Numbered from the stretch's first letter, positions 17,179 to 26,894 are shown. The stretch is 64,000 nucleotides of DNA from Acidimicrobiaceae bacterium (GCA_003133665.1 PKYK01000034.1:1-64000); one strand, 5' to 3'. The notes: a model not told the origin generated them from the letters alone. Translations and numbers: made by a program.

Positions 17179-18140
17179 GGCGTTTGCTGCTCGTACGCGG
17201 CGACGATGTCCGCCACGATGCGGTGGCGCACCACGTCCTTCGCGCCCAGGTGCACGAAACTGATGCCCTCGACGTTCCAGAGGATCTTTTCGATAGGGCC
17301 GAGCCCGCTGTTCTTGCCGTTGAGGTCGATTTGGGTGACGTCACCGGTGACGACGGCCTTCGAATTGAAGCCGATGCGCGTCAGGAACATCTTCATCTGT
17401 TCGGGTGTGGTGTTCTGCGCCTCGTCCAAGATGATGAACGAGTCGTTCAACGTTCGCCCGCGCATGAACGCGAGCGGGGCGACCTCGATGGTGCCATTGG
17501 CGATGAGCCGCTGGGCCCCTTCGGGTCCGACCATGTCGTACAGCGCGTCGTAGAGCGGGCGCAGGTACGGGTCGACCTTGGCCATCAGGTCACCGGGCAG
17601 GAAGCCGAGGTGCTCGCCCGCTTCGACCGCCGGACGCGTCAGGACGATGCGCTGGACCTGGCGACGATGCAGGGCCTGCACCGCGGCGGCCACCGCCAGG
17701 TAGCTCTTCCCGGTGCCGGCCGGTCCGATGCCGAAGGTGATGATCGACGCCTCGATGGCGTCGGTGTAGCGCTTCTGTCCGGCGGTGGACGGACGTATTG
17801 GCTTGCCCTTGGCGCCGCGGACGACCTCGTGACGAAGCACCTCGCTCGGGCGCAGGTCGTCATCGACCATGTCGATCGTGCGAGAGATCTTGGTCGGGTC
17901 GAGCGCCTGACCGCTTTCGAGCACCAGCACCAGTTCGTCAAAGAGCCGCAGGACTTTGGCGGCGTCGGGGCCCGCCACCGAGATCTGGTTGCCCTGCACG
18001 CGAATCTTCGAATTCGGGAACGACCGTTCGACCACTCGCAGGTGCTCATCGCGCGGACCGAGGAGGCCGGCCATGAGATGCGTGTTGGGAACGAAGGTGG
18101 TCGCCGTCAGAGCCTCACCGGCCGAGGCATCAAAGGTCAT
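17175..18140 (-). CDS. phoH: PhoH family ATPase
   Basis: 321 aa from the ATG at 18140. Phosphate-starvation-type P-loop ATPase, regularly next to ybeY and implicated in RNA metabolism. Walker A GIGPAGTGKSYLA is near residues 137-149, Walker B is FIILDEAQNTTPEQM. The N-terminal part is KH-like. I prefer this start because it forms an ATGA overlap with the HIT gene stop; an in-frame start 12 nt upstream is possible. Confidence 0.93.
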   Translation of the reverse strand: MTFDASAGEALTATTFVPNTHLMAGLLGPRDEHLRVVERSFPNSKIRVQGNQISVAGPDAAKVLRLFDELVLVLESGQALDPTKISRTIDMVDDDLRPSEVLRHEVVRGAKGKPIRPSTAGQKRYTDAIEASIITFGIGPAGTGKSYLAVAAAVQALHRRQVQRIVLTRPAVEAGEHLGFLPGDLMAKVDPYLRPLYDALYDMVGPEGAQRLIANGTIEVAPLAFMRGRTLNDSFIILDEAQNTTPEQMKMFLTRIGFNSKAVVTGDVTQIDLNGKNSGLGPIEKILWNVEGISFVHLGAKDVVRHRIVADIVAAYEQQTP

Positions 18141-18481
18141 CCGGGGGGCCACTCCATTCGCCGTCCGCCGAGGACGTGCACGTGCAGGTGCGCCACGCTC
18201 ATCTGGGCGTCAGCTCCGACGTTGATCACGAGTCGATAGCCGCTCTCGCGAATGCCTTCGATCTCGGTCACGCGCTGCGCGAGCAGCACGAGATCGTCAA
18301 CGACGCCACCGTGGTCGCTCGCCACTTCGTCGGCACTCGTGATGTGCCGTTTGGGCACGACGAGGACGTGGACTGGCGCCTGGGGGGCGAGGTCGTGAAA
18401 CGCGTACGCCGTCTCGCTCTCGGCCACGGGCTTCGACGGAATCTCCCCCGCGACAATTTTGCAGAACAGGCAGTCACTCAT
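18137..18481 (-). CDS. HIT family protein (HinT-like purine nucleotide hydrolase)
   Basis: 114 aa. The histidine triad is HLHVHV (residues 98-103), and the N-terminus MSDCLFCKIVAGEIPSKPV is typical. HinT proteins hydrolyse nucleoside phosphoramidates and acyl-adenylates. C4 and C7 could bind zinc together with histidines, as in many family members. A GTG nine bases upstream is an alternative start. The gene lies 15 nt after rsmE and overlaps phoH. Confidence 0.93.
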   Translation of the reverse strand: MSDCLFCKIVAGEIPSKPVAESETAYAFHDLAPQAPVHVLVVPKRHITSADEVASDHGGVVDDLVLLAQRVTEIEGIRESGYRLVINVGADAQMSVAHLHVHVLGGRRMEWPPG

Positions 18482-18496
18482 GTGTTGCACTCATCA

Positions 18497-19210
18497 TTAC
18501 CCATCGCGCCGCCCGTCCAATGTAAATCCCCAGCCACCAGCACCGAAGGCCAGCAGCGACGCCGCGACCACGCCGGCGGTCTCGGCCCGCAGCACCGTCG
18601 GGCCCAGCGAGACCCGTCGCCGGTCGTTCGTCCATTCGTCGGGGGCCCAGCCGCCCTCGGGCCCGATGGCCACCGCCACCACCCCGGTCCAGTCCCCGTC
18701 GCCGTCGAAGTCCGCCACGGCCACGTTCACCGGCACGTCGCTCACGTTCACGGGCTCGTCAACCACCACGTCGTACGTGCGCCGAGACTGCCCGCCCGCC
18801 TCGGCGGCGATCCGCCGCCAGCGCGACACGACCTTGCGGCGCGTGTCGCCCTTGAACTTCACGGCGAGACGTCGCGTGATCAGGGGCACGATACGACTGA
18901 CGCCCAACTCGGTCGCCTTGGCGACTGCCCATTCGCTGCGATCCCCCTTCAGCGGCGCGAGGTACAGCGTCGTGGGTGGCGTCGACGGATCGACGCACAC
19001 CGGCGTCACGCGCGTCAGCGCGGCCGCACCGACTTCGCAGATCGACCACGAGCCCTTCCCGTTCGTCGCGACGATCTCCTCGCCGCTTCGCGCACGCAGC
19101 ACGGTGCGCAGGTGGTGCTCGTCATCCTCGGTGAGCTCGGGTCGCTGCGGGTCCTCGACGTGGAACTGTCCGAGGGCCGCGACGCGCCGGGGCCACTCCT
19201 CGTAGGTCAC
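18497..19210 (-). CDS. rsmE: 16S rRNA (uracil(1498)-N(3))-methyltransferase
   Basis: 237 aa. SPOUT-fold enzyme that methylates U1498 in 16S rRNA. The family is recognised from the PUA-like start, HHLRTVLRARSGEEIVATNGKG, and the knotted SAM-binding end VAIGPEGGWAPDEW followed by SLGPTVLRAETAGVVA. GTG start overlapping the dnaJ stop. The dnaJ-rsmE pair is conserved in many Gram-positive bacteria. Confidence 0.94.
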   Translation of the reverse strand: MTYEEWPRRVAALGQFHVEDPQRPELTEDDEHHLRTVLRARSGEEIVATNGKGSWSICEVGAAALTRVTPVCVDPSTPPTTLYLAPLKGDRSEWAVAKATELGVSRIVPLITRRLAVKFKGDTRRKVVSRWRRIAAEAGGQSRRTYDVVVDEPVNVSDVPVNVAVADFDGDGDWTGVVAVAIGPEGGWAPDEWTNDRRRVSLGPTVLRAETAGVVAASLLAFGAGGWGFTLDGRRDG

Positions 19211-20316
19211 CGCTTGGAACCGCGATGACGGGAGAACAACCCTCCGGTGGGCTCGTGGATCGGTTCGCCCCGGTGAGCGGCGAGTTGACGAAGGAGATCG
19301 GCCGAGGTGTCGTCGAGGCTGGTCGGCACGTCGACCACCAGGTGCACGTAGAGGTCGCCGCGACCGCGACCGTGCAGGTGTTCGACCCCTTCGTGGCGGA
19401 GCCGGTGCACGGTGCCATTCGCGCTGCCCGGTTCGACCTCAACGGCGGCCGTCGCTCTCAGGGTGGGCACTTCGATGGTGGTTCCGAGTGAGGCCTGCGT
19501 GAAGGCGATGTGGGCCTCGTGGTGCAGATCGTCACCGACCCGCTCGAAGCGTTCGTCGGGCAGCACCCGCAGGTGCACGAAGAGACGACCGTTCGGACCG
19601 CCGCGGGGTCCAGCCGGTCCGCGCTCGGCGAGTCGCATGGTCGAACCGTCCTCGACGCCGGCCGGGATCTGGAGCGTCAGGGTGGACGTGGCGTTGAGCC
19701 GGCCCTCCCCGCGGCAGTCACCGCAGGGCGACTCGATCCGAGAACCCGTGCCGTGGCAGCGCGAACAGGGCATCGAAGTGACCATCTGGCCGAGAATCGA
19801 GTTGCGCACGCGGCGCACTTCGCCGATGCCGTCGCACTCCTCGCACCGCGTGGGTGACGTCCCCGGCGCGCATCCCGAGCCGGCGCAGGTGTCGCAACGC
19901 TGGGGCAGGGTGACGGTCACTTCGTGGGTGGCCCCAAAGGCGGCGTCGTCGAGCGTGATGTCGACCGAGATCTCCGCGTCGGGGCCGGGCTGGGGGCCAC
20001 GACGCTGCGGGGTCCGGCCCCCCATCCCGCCGAAGAACATGTCGAAGATGTCCTGGACCGACCCGGCGCCGAATGGATTGGCGTCACCGACGTCAGCACC
20101 GAAACGGTCGTAGTTGGCCCGTCGATCCGGATCGGACAGGATCTCGTAGGCCTGCGAGACCTCCTTGAAACGGGCTTCGGTGCTGGGGTCCCCGGGATTC
20201 GCATCGGGATGGTACTGGCGCGCGAGTCGCCGGTAGGCCTTCTTCAGTTCGTCCGGCGAGGCGCTCGGGTCGACCTCGAGCACGGCGTAGAGATCCGGAC
20301 TAGCCACGCTCATCAT
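19207..20316 (-). CDS. dnaJ: Chaperone protein DnaJ
   Basis: 369 aa. Co-chaperone that stimulates DnaK. The J domain is at residues 5-70 with HPD in RQYHPDANPGD. A Gly/Phe-rich linker follows (about 72-110). Four zinc repeats are intact (CDTCAGSG, CEECDGIG, CSRCHGTG, CGDCRGEG), then the C-terminal substrate-binding domains. The start lies inside the end of hrcA (17-nt overlap), with a second ATG one codon later. As part of the hrcA operon it should be under CIRCE/HrcA control. Confidence 0.96.
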   Translation of the reverse strand: MMSVASPDLYAVLEVDPSASPDELKKAYRRLARQYHPDANPGDPSTEARFKEVSQAYEILSDPDRRANYDRFGADVGDANPFGAGSVQDIFDMFFGGMGGRTPQRRGPQPGPDAEISVDITLDDAAFGATHEVTVTLPQRCDTCAGSGCAPGTSPTRCEECDGIGEVRRVRNSILGQMVTSMPCSRCHGTGSRIESPCGDCRGEGRLNATSTLTLQIPAGVEDGSTMRLAERGPAGPRGGPNGRLFVHLRVLPDERFERVGDDLHHEAHIAFTQASLGTTIEVPTLRATAAVEVEPGSANGTVHRLRHEGVEHLHGRGRGDLYVHLVVDVPTSLDDTSADLLRQLAAHRGEPIHEPTGGLFSRHRGSKR

Positions 20317-21352
20317 CTCCCGCGTAGTGCCGGGTCAGTTGTTGGGAGACAACCTGCGCCGCGGCCATCGCTTCGCGGTACTTCATGCGCGTCGGGCCGA
20401 GCAGCCCGACGGCCCCGGCCGGCAGCCCGTCGATCGTGACCGGGGCGACGATCACCGCGCAGGACGAGAGGGGCTCGTAGCCGGTTTCGGCGCCGATCGC
20501 GACCGAGAGTCCCTGATCGAGGATGTCCTGGACCAACGAGACCACGAGCAGTTCCTGTTCCAGGATGCCCAGCACCTTGCGCACCGTCTCGACCCCGTCG
20601 AAGACCTCCGCCACTTTGGACGATCCACCGATGAAGACCTGCTCGCCGTCGGAGGTCGGTTGCTCGGCGTGCAGCACGCTCACCGCGTCGCGAACGAGGG
20701 TCGCCACGTGGTCGGCTCGTGAGGGCACCTGCACTCGGGTGTGCAGGGTCGTGCCGATCAGGAGGGCGTTGAGTTGGCGCGAGGCCTCGGCGACGTCGAC
20801 GTGCTTGACGTCGAATGCCGAGACGATGCTGTGCTTGACGACAGAACCGTCGGAGAAGACGGTGACCAGCAGTTGGTGGCGCGCGTCGAGATTCACGAGC
20901 TGCACGCTCAGCACCGTGCTATTCGAGTGACCGGCCCCGACCACGACCGACGTGTAACTGGTCAACTGGGTGAGCAACATCGACGTCTGTTCGAGGACGT
21001 CCTCGACCTCTCCTCGCACGTTGGCGAAGAACTCCTTCACCTGGTGCTGCTGGGCCGAACCGAGAACGCCGGACTGCAGATGGTCGACGAAGTAGCGGTA
21101 GCCCTTGTCCGTCGGCACACGCCCGGCCGACGTGTGGGGTTGAGCGAGGTAGCCCTCGCGCTCGAGCGCGACCATCTCCGAGCGGACCGTCGCGGGCGAC
21201 ACCACGACGTCGGCGTTGGACGCCACCGAGGACGAACCGACCGGCTGGGCGGTATCGACGTGCTCGTTGACGACGGCCTGGAGGATGGCCGCCTTGCGGG
21301 CGTCGAGGTCGTCGCGAGACGACGGTGGTGCCTTCGTGGCGCGACGAGCCAT
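20300..21352 (-). CDS. hrcA: Heat-inducible transcription repressor HrcA
   Basis: 350 aa. Represses the heat-shock genes by binding CIRCE. The N-terminal winged helix is DLDARKAAILQAVVNEHVDTAQPVGS with the recognition segment VSPATVRSEMVALEREGYL. The C-terminal dimerisation domain ends SVAIGAETGYEPLSSCAVIVAPVTIDG. I chose the ATG at 21352 because AAGGAGGA precedes it at ideal spacing and a CIRCE element lies just upstream; the open frame extends further but through the operator. Confidence 0.95.
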   Translation of the reverse strand: MARRATKAPPSSRDDLDARKAAILQAVVNEHVDTAQPVGSSSVASNADVVVSPATVRSEMVALEREGYLAQPHTSAGRVPTDKGYRYFVDHLQSGVLGSAQQHQVKEFFANVRGEVEDVLEQTSMLLTQLTSYTSVVVGAGHSNSTVLSVQLVNLDARHQLLVTVFSDGSVVKHSIVSAFDVKHVDVAEASRQLNALLIGTTLHTRVQVPSRADHVATLVRDAVSVLHAEQPTSDGEQVFIGGSSKVAEVFDGVETVRKVLGILEQELLVVSLVQDILDQGLSVAIGAETGYEPLSSCAVIVAPVTIDGLPAGAVGLLGPTRMKYREAMAAAQVVSQQLTRHYAGDDERG

Positions 21353-21365
21353 AACTTCCTCCTTA

Positions 21366-21392
21366 TTAGCAGTCAATTCTACCGAGTGCCAA
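21366..21392 (-). promoter_or_regulatory. CIRCE operator (HrcA binding site)
   Basis: On the reverse strand TTGGCACTC, nine bases, then GACTGCTAA. Compared with the consensus TTAGCACTC-N9-GAGTGCTAA, each arm has one mismatch. The spacer contains TAGAAT, a plausible -10, so HrcA bound here would block the promoter. It lies 14 nt ahead of the hrcA start and predicts autoregulation of hrcA-dnaJ. Confidence 0.85.
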
Positions 21393-21472
21393 CGAATCAC
21401 GGCACTTCTGCGACCGGCCCCCGTTTCGGCCGTCCCATTGCCCGAGAACCCCCGGTTCATTAAGGTTCGCCC

Positions 21473-21991
21473 ATGATCACAATCGAAGAGCCCCGGCGCG
21501 TTGCACCACCCGTGTCGGGCAAGGAGCGCCATCAGCTCGATTCGTGGCTCGACTTCTACCGTTCGACGCTGCTGAAGAAGTGCGCGGGCCTGAGCGTCGA
21601 GCAACTGTCACGTCGACCGGTGCCCACCTCGGACCTGACGTTGCTCGGACTGCTTCGCCACATGACGTTCGTGGAACAGGTCTGGTTCGAGATCACGTTC
21701 GCGGGCCTCACCGTCATCGAGTACTACAAGCGTGACGACGACCGCGACGCCGATTTTCACGACCTGGCGAGCGCCTCGCTCGAAGAAGTCGTGGAACGCT
21801 TCTACACCGCCTGCGGGCGCTCGCGTGAAATCGCGGCCGCCCACGACCTCGACGAGTTGGCGCTGGCGCCGCGGCGCGGCCGCGAGGTCGACCTTCGCTG
21901 GATCTACGTCCACATGATCGAGGAGTACGCGCGCCACTGCGGTCACGCCGACCTGCTGCGCGAGCTCATCGACGGCGCGACCGGATACTAG
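21473..21991 (+). CDS. DinB/DUF664 family protein
   Basis: 172 aa four-helix-bundle protein. Conserved His residues in LLGLLRHMTFVEQVWF and in the C-terminal HMIEEYARHCGHADLLRELIDG match DUF664, which in actinobacteria includes metal-dependent, mycothiol- or bacillithiol-using transferases. Substrate unknown. It is divergent from hrcA and convergent with lepA, directly abutting the lepA stop. Confidence 0.85.
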   Translation: MITIEEPRRVAPPVSGKERHQLDSWLDFYRSTLLKKCAGLSVEQLSRRPVPTSDLTLLGLLRHMTFVEQVWFEITFAGLTVIEYYKRDDDRDADFHDLASASLEEVVERFYTACGRSREIAAAHDLDELALAPRRGREVDLRWIYVHMIEEYARHCGHADLLRELIDGATGY

Positions 21992-23797
21992 TCAGTCCTC
22001 GAGTTTGAGGGCTGCGACGAAGGCCTCTTGGGGGACTTCCACGCGCCCCAGGTTCTTCATCCGCTTCTTGCCCTCCTTCTGCTTCTCGAGGAGTTTGCGC
22101 TTCCGGGTGATGTCGCCCCCGTAGCACTTCGCGAGCACGTCCTTGCGGCGGGCCTTCACGGTCTGACGGGCGATGACCCGGCCCCCGACGGTCGCCTGGA
22201 TCGGCACGTCGAACATCTGGCGCGGGATGAGCTCCTTCAGCCGCTCGGCCATCCTTCGCCCGTAGAAGTCGGCGTTGGATTTGTGCACGATCGTGGAGAA
22301 GGCGTCGACCGGTTCGTGGTTGATGAGCAGGTCGACGCGCACGAGCTGGGAGGTGATGTAGCCGCTCTGCTCGTAGTCCAGGCTCGCGTAACCCTTGGTG
22401 CGACTCTTCAGCGCGTCGAAGAAGTCAATGATGACCTCGGCGAGGGGGATCGAATAGCGCAGCTCCACGCGCTCGGTGGAGAGGTAGTCCATCTTCTTCA
22501 TCTCGGCTCGACGTGACTGGCAGAGGTCCATCACGGTTCCCAGGTACTCCGCCGGGGTAAGGATCGAGATGTCCAGCATCGGCTCGTCGATGTGGTTGAG
22601 CCGACTCGGGTCGGGCAGGTCCGTCGGGTTGTCGATGTCGATTTCGGTCCCGTCGGTCAGGAAGGCCCGGTAGACCACCGAAGGGGCCGTCGCGATGAGG
22701 GCGAGGTCGAATTCGCGCTCCAGGCGCTCGCGAACGATCTCCATGTGCAGCAGGCCCAGGAAGCCGCACCGGAAGCCGAAGCCCAGCGCCTTGGACGACT
22801 CGGGCTCGTAGGTGATCGAAGCGTCGTTGAGTTTCAGTTTGTCGAGCGAATCGCGCAGATCGGGCAGGTCGTCGCCATCGATCGGGTAGATGCCGCAAAA
22901 GACCATGGGCTTGGGGTCCAGGTACCCCTCGAGGGCCTTGGTCGCGGGACGGGCCGCTTCGGTGATGGTCTCGCCCGAACGCGCCCCGCCGACGTCCCTG
23001 ATGCTGGCGACAATGAAGCCCACCTCCCCGGGGCCCAGCTGCTTCACGCTGACCATGTCGGGGGTGCGCACGCCGATCTCTTCGATGTCGTGATTCGCCC
23101 CGGCCTGCATCATTCGAATCTTCACGTTGTCGCGCAACGTGCCGTCGACGATGCGGATCGAGCTGATGACCCCTCGGTACTGGTCGTAGTAGGAGTCGAA
23201 GATCAACGCGCGAAGCGGCGCGTCGGGATCGCCCGTGGGCGCGGGGATCCGCGCGATCACCGCGCGCAGCAGTTCGGGGACCCCCTCGCCGGTCTTAGCC
23301 GAAATCGACAGCACCTCGTTCGCCGGGAGCCCGAGCACGCGCTCGAGCTCCTCCTTGCACCGCTCGGGGTCGGCTGCCGGCAGGTCGATCTTGTTCAGCA
23401 CGGCGATGATCTCGAGGTTGTTCTCGATCGCCTGGTAGCAGTTGGCGAGTGTCTGGGCCTGGATGCCCTGGCTGGCGTCTACCAGCAGCAGCGCTCCCTC
23501 GCAGGCGGCCAGTGAGCGCGACACCTCGTAGCCGAAGTCCACGTGTCCCGGCGTGTCGATGAGCTGGAGGATATGACCCTCGAAGTGCACCCGCACGTTC
23601 TGGGCCTTGATCGTGATGCCCCGTTCGCGCTCGATATCCATCGAATCGAGGTACTGGGCCCGCATGAGACGCGGATCGACCGCCCCGGTGATCTCCAGGA
23701 TCCGGTCCGACAGGGTCGATTTGCCGTGGTCGACGTGCGAAATGATGGAAAAATTCCGGATTTTGCTGGTTTCGACAGTCGTCGGAGGAGTTGCCAC
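21992..23797 (-). CDS. lepA: Elongation factor 4 (LepA)
   Basis: 601 aa, normal length. Ribosome-dependent GTPase that back-translocates or assists ribosome biogenesis. The G1 loop is [10 protein letters not shown], switch II is [21 protein letters not shown], and [11 protein letters not shown] is G4. EF-G-like domains follow, and the LepA-specific C-terminal domain ends with [34 protein letters not shown]. Divergent from rpsT, a frequent neighbour of lepA and holA. Confidence 0.97.
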   Translation of the reverse strand: MATPPTTVETSKIRNFSIISHVDHGKSTLSDRILEITGAVDPRLMRAQYLDSMDIERERGITIKAQNVRVHFEGHILQLIDTPGHVDFGYEVSRSLAACEGALLLVDASQGIQAQTLANCYQAIENNLEIIAVLNKIDLPAADPERCKEELERVLGLPANEVLSISAKTGEGVPELLRAVIARIPAPTGDPDAPLRALIFDSYYDQYRGVISSIRIVDGTLRDNVKIRMMQAGANHDIEEIGVRTPDMVSVKQLGPGEVGFIVASIRDVGGARSGETITEAARPATKALEGYLDPKPMVFCGIYPIDGDDLPDLRDSLDKLKLNDASITYEPESSKALGFGFRCGFLGLLHMEIVRERLEREFDLALIATAPSVVYRAFLTDGTEIDIDNPTDLPDPSRLNHIDEPMLDISILTPAEYLGTVMDLCQSRRAEMKKMDYLSTERVELRYSIPLAEVIIDFFDALKSRTKGYASLDYEQSGYITSQLVRVDLLINHEPVDAFSTIVHKSNADFYGRRMAERLKELIPRQMFDVPIQATVGGRVIARQTVKARRKDVLAKCYGGDITRKRKLLEKQKEGKKRMKNLGRVEVPQEAFVAALKLED

Positions 23798-23915
23798 GGT
23801 GTAGAAAGGCTACCCGTCGTGGCGCGACTCGGGTCGAGTGGAGACCCTGGAGCCGCCCCTGCTAGCCTTATGCAGCCCGCCGGACAGTTTCGGCGCACTG
23901 ATAACGAGGTTTTTC

Positions 23916-24179
23916 GTGGCAAATATCAAAAGCCAGATCAAGCGCAACAAGCAGAACGTCGTTGCTCGCGATCGCAACAAGGCCGTGAAGTCCGAGTTGC
24001 GCACCCGCACCAAGAACGCGGTCGCCGCCGTCGGCACCGAGAACGAGGAAGCCGCCCTGCGCAGCGCCATCAAGCGCATCGACATGGCCGCCGCCAAGAA
24101 GGTCATCCACAAGAACCAGGCCGCCAACAAGAAGAGCGGCCTGATGCGTCGCATCAACGCGCTGCGCTCCAACGCCTAG
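23916..24179 (+). CDS. rpsT: 30S ribosomal protein S20
   Basis: 87 aa, basic and lysine/alanine rich, with the typical start MANIKSQIKRNKQN and helical repeats through KKVIHKNQAANKKSGLMRRINAL. GTG start preceded by ACGAGG. The longer frame upstream begins inside the promoter region and is unlikely. Located between divergent lepA and convergent holA. Confidence 0.97.
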   Translation: MANIKSQIKRNKQNVVARDRNKAVKSELRTRTKNAVAAVGTENEEAALRSAIKRIDMAAAKKVIHKNQAANKKSGLMRRINALRSNA

Positions 24180-24249
24180 GACGGCGTCCGCGCCCGTCCG
24201 AAACGACGTCGCTCGACCCTGAGCGGTCGCGATACCACTCACTGCGGCC

Positions 24250-25269
24250 CTATCGGCGCCGGGCACCCTGGGTCATTCGCGCCAAGCGGGCCACCAGCAC
24301 TTCAACGACCGTCAGGTCGGTCACGTCGAGATCGGTGTTCAGGTCCTTGCCCCCGAAACTCACGCCACCCTTCAGGTCGATGTCGGCCCTCGTGATCATG
24401 TGCACGGCTTCGCTGATCCTCTCGGCGCCCAGGCGTTGCGAGACGCGCAGCGCCTTGCCCGCGGGGTAACGGTTGATGCCGAGCAGTGCCGCGGCGTCGT
24501 CATCGCCGCGCGCGCCGCTCCCTTCCAGTCGGGCCATCCGCAGGTAGTGGCGCTGGAGGATGTTGATGATCTGCAGACCGGCCCGGCCCTTGGAGTCGAG
24601 CATGCGCCGGGCCGTGACAATCGCCTTCGTCGCGTCGCCGGCGTCGATGGCGTCGGTGAGGTCCCATTCGGGCACGTCGCCGGCGTCGCCGAGGTAGGGC
24701 TCGACCTGATGGAAATTGAGCGGCGCCGTACCGTAGATCGCGTGCAGCGTCCTCGCGAGGGCGTCCACGCGCGCGACGTCGTCACCCACTTGTTCGGTGA
24801 TCTGCTGGGCGGTCGCGCGGTCGGTACTCACGCGGTACTGCGCCAGCTTCGCCTCGACGAAGGAGACCCGGTCCGCGGGTCGCGAACCGACGTTCACCTC
24901 GACGACCTCGGCGGCGGCCTTCACCAACTTGTTCGCCTTGGTCCCCACCACGCACAGCACCAACACCGTCGCCGGCGACGGGCTGCCCATCCAGTCGACC
25001 AGGTCGGCCACCTCATCGGCGAGGAGCAGGTGCGCGTCTCGCACCACCACCACCCGGCGGTCCACCAGGAACGGCGGCGTGTTGAGCGCCTCCATCACCC
25101 GGGGCAGAATCGACTCACCGCCGATCGTCGTCACGTCCTTGGCGGTGAAGTCCTGCAGGGCGAACGACGGATCCAGGTCACCCAGGGCGGTCGCCACCAC
25201 GTTGTGCACGGCGTCGTAGACCATCGTGGCGTCGGTGCCCACGACCGCCACCGCGGGGCTACTCATCAC
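24250..25269 (-). CDS. holA: DNA polymerase III subunit delta
   Basis: 339 aa. Clamp-loader delta subunit that opens the beta clamp. The N-terminal part lacks a functional P-loop, as expected for delta. Recognisable stretches are RRVVVVRDAHLLLADEVADLVDWM, and in the C-terminal collar domain GRAGLQIINILQRHYLRMARLEG. Its start overlaps the stop of the folP2-like gene. The order holA opposite rpsT matches other actinobacteria. Confidence 0.9.
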   Translation of the reverse strand: MMSSPAVAVVGTDATMVYDAVHNVVATALGDLDPSFALQDFTAKDVTTIGGESILPRVMEALNTPPFLVDRRVVVVRDAHLLLADEVADLVDWMGSPSPATVLVLCVVGTKANKLVKAAAEVVEVNVGSRPADRVSFVEAKLAQYRVSTDRATAQQITEQVGDDVARVDALARTLHAIYGTAPLNFHQVEPYLGDAGDVPEWDLTDAIDAGDATKAIVTARRMLDSKGRAGLQIINILQRHYLRMARLEGSGARGDDDAAALLGINRYPAGKALRVSQRLGAERISEAVHMITRADIDLKGGVSFGGKDLNTDLDVTDLTVVEVLVARLARMTQGARRR

Positions 25270-26123
25270 GCCACTTCGAGGAGTCGGGCGATCGTGTCAC
25301 GCACGCGTACGGTGCCGGCGACGTCATGGACCCGAACGATACGACACCCGGCGCCGATGCCGAGCGCGGCGGCAGCGAGGGACGGCTCGCGTCGTTCGGT
25401 CACCGCGAGATCGAACATCACCCCGAGGAACGTCTTGTTCGAGGCGGAGAGCAGCAGCGGCGAACCGAGTTCGGCCAGTTGTGGAGAGTCGCGCAGGAGT
25501 TGCAGCGACTGGGCGGCGGTCTTGCCCAAGTCGAGGCCGGCGTCGAGGACGATGCGATCGCTGGCGATCCCCGCGTCCAACGCCCACTGGCGTCGTTCGA
25601 GGAGAAAGTCGCGCACCGAGGCGGTCACGTCGTCGTAGTGCGGATTCGGGTCGGCCACGCGGGGACGCAGGCGAATGTGCGTGGCGACCACCGTCGCGCC
25701 GGCCTTCGAGGCGACGCGCAGGTAGTCCGGATCGGCGAACCCGCTGATGTCATTGCCCACGCAGGCGCCTTCGGCGAAACAGGCCTCCGCGACCGAGGCG
25801 CGCCAGGTGTCGATACTGATGGGCACGTCGAAGCGACGGTGCAACTCGTCCACGACCGGCACGACGCGCTCGAGTTCCTCGGCTTCGCCTACCTCATCGC
25901 CCGGGCCCGCCTTCACGCCGCCGACGTCGAGCAGGTCCGCTCCCTCGCTCACCAACTGCTCGGCGCGCGCGAAGAGGGCGTCCAGGTCGTAGGTCGCCGC
26001 CGGTTCGAAGAATGAGTCCCGGGTGCGATTCAAGATCCCCATCACGAGGGCCCGGTTGGTGACGTCGTACGTGGACGCGCCCATCGCCAGGAAGATCGGC
26101 TCGGCGGGATGAAAGACCCGCAC
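25266..26123 (-). CDS. Dihydropteroate synthase family protein, FolP2-like
   Basis: 285 aa TIM-barrel protein. MGILNRTRDSFFE (residues 28-40) aligns with the DHPS start MGILNVTPDSF, and DVGGVKAGPG (66-75) replaces the canonical DVGGESTRPG. The Ser-Thr-Arg of that substrate loop is therefore Val-Lys-Ala, as in actinobacterial FolP2 proteins, whose mycobacterial member does not support sulfonamide-sensitive DHPS activity. Likely not the true folate enzyme. GTG start overlapping the thioredoxin gene stop by one base. Confidence 0.8.
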   Translation of the reverse strand: MRVFHPAEPIFLAMGASTYDVTNRALVMGILNRTRDSFFEPAATYDLDALFARAEQLVSEGADLLDVGGVKAGPGDEVGEAEELERVVPVVDELHRRFDVPISIDTWRASVAEACFAEGACVGNDISGFADPDYLRVASKAGATVVATHIRLRPRVADPNPHYDDVTASVRDFLLERRQWALDAGIASDRIVLDAGLDLGKTAAQSLQLLRDSPQLAELGSPLLLSASNKTFLGVMFDLAVTERREPSLAAAALGIGAGCRIVRVHDVAGTVRVRDTIARLLEVA

Positions 26124-26827
26124 TAGTAGAGGCGGCTCGCCAGACGACGACGGAACGTGACGTAGCGGGGGTCGTCGGGTCCGAGCGCGTCCAGCATCTC
26201 CAGAAGACTGGCCCTCGCCTGAGCATTGCCGCCGGACTGTTCCAGGAGGTGTTCGAGCGTGAGCTCGACGTCGGTGTCGAGACTCACGCCGCTTCGCTCG
26301 AGACGAATCCGCGCCAGCACCGTCTTGGCGGCCACCGTGTGTTCGAACGGCGCGAGTAACGATTCGGCCTCGTCGAGACGGTCGCTCGTGCGCAGCAGTT
26401 CGCCCAGGGCCACTGCCGCCTCGACGTTGGACTCGTCGAGTTCGAGGGCACTGCGCAGCGACGCCTCATCGCCTTCGGCGAGCAGGTGGTCCACCTGCGA
26501 CGCGCCGGGGGCGAGTTTCTCCACGAATTCACGCACCGCGGATTCGGGCAGGGCACCGACGAACGAATCGACGATCTTTCCCTCGCGCAACGCGAAGACT
26601 GCGGGAATCGACTGCACGCCAAAGGCCTGTGACACCTGCGGGTTGGCGTCGACGTCGACTTTGGCCAACTCCACCGCACCGTTGGTCTCGCCGACGACCT
26701 TCTCCAGGATCGGACCGAGGGTCTTGCAGGGACCGCACCATTCGGCCCAGAGATCAACCACCACCGGCACGCTCTTCGATCGCTCGATGACGGCGCTGGC
26801 GAATGTGGCATCGGTTACATCAATCAC
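26123..26827 (-). CDS. Thioredoxin-domain protein with TPR-like C-terminus
   Basis: 234 aa. Residues 1-105 form a thioredoxin domain with the intact active site WCGPC (C31, C34) and the cis-proline region QSIPAVF. Residues 115-230 are alpha-helical with tetratricopeptide character (HLLAEGDEASLRSALELDESNVEAAVALGELLRTS). The architecture equals CnoX/YbbN, a holdase that protects proteins during oxidative stress. GTG start. First gene of a chain with folP2-like and holA. Confidence 0.88.
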   Translation of the reverse strand: MIDVTDATFASAVIERSKSVPVVVDLWAEWCGPCKTLGPILEKVVGETNGAVELAKVDVDANPQVSQAFGVQSIPAVFALREGKIVDSFVGALPESAVREFVEKLAPGASQVDHLLAEGDEASLRSALELDESNVEAAVALGELLRTSDRLDEAESLLAPFEHTVAAKTVLARIRLERSGVSLDTDVELTLEHLLEQSGGNAQARASLLEMLDALGPDDPRYVTFRRRLASRLY

Positions 26828-26894
26828 GTGGTCCAGCCTAACGGCGTAGGCGGTTGACCGGGATGGTCACTGGCCACTGTTAGCCTCAGCGATT

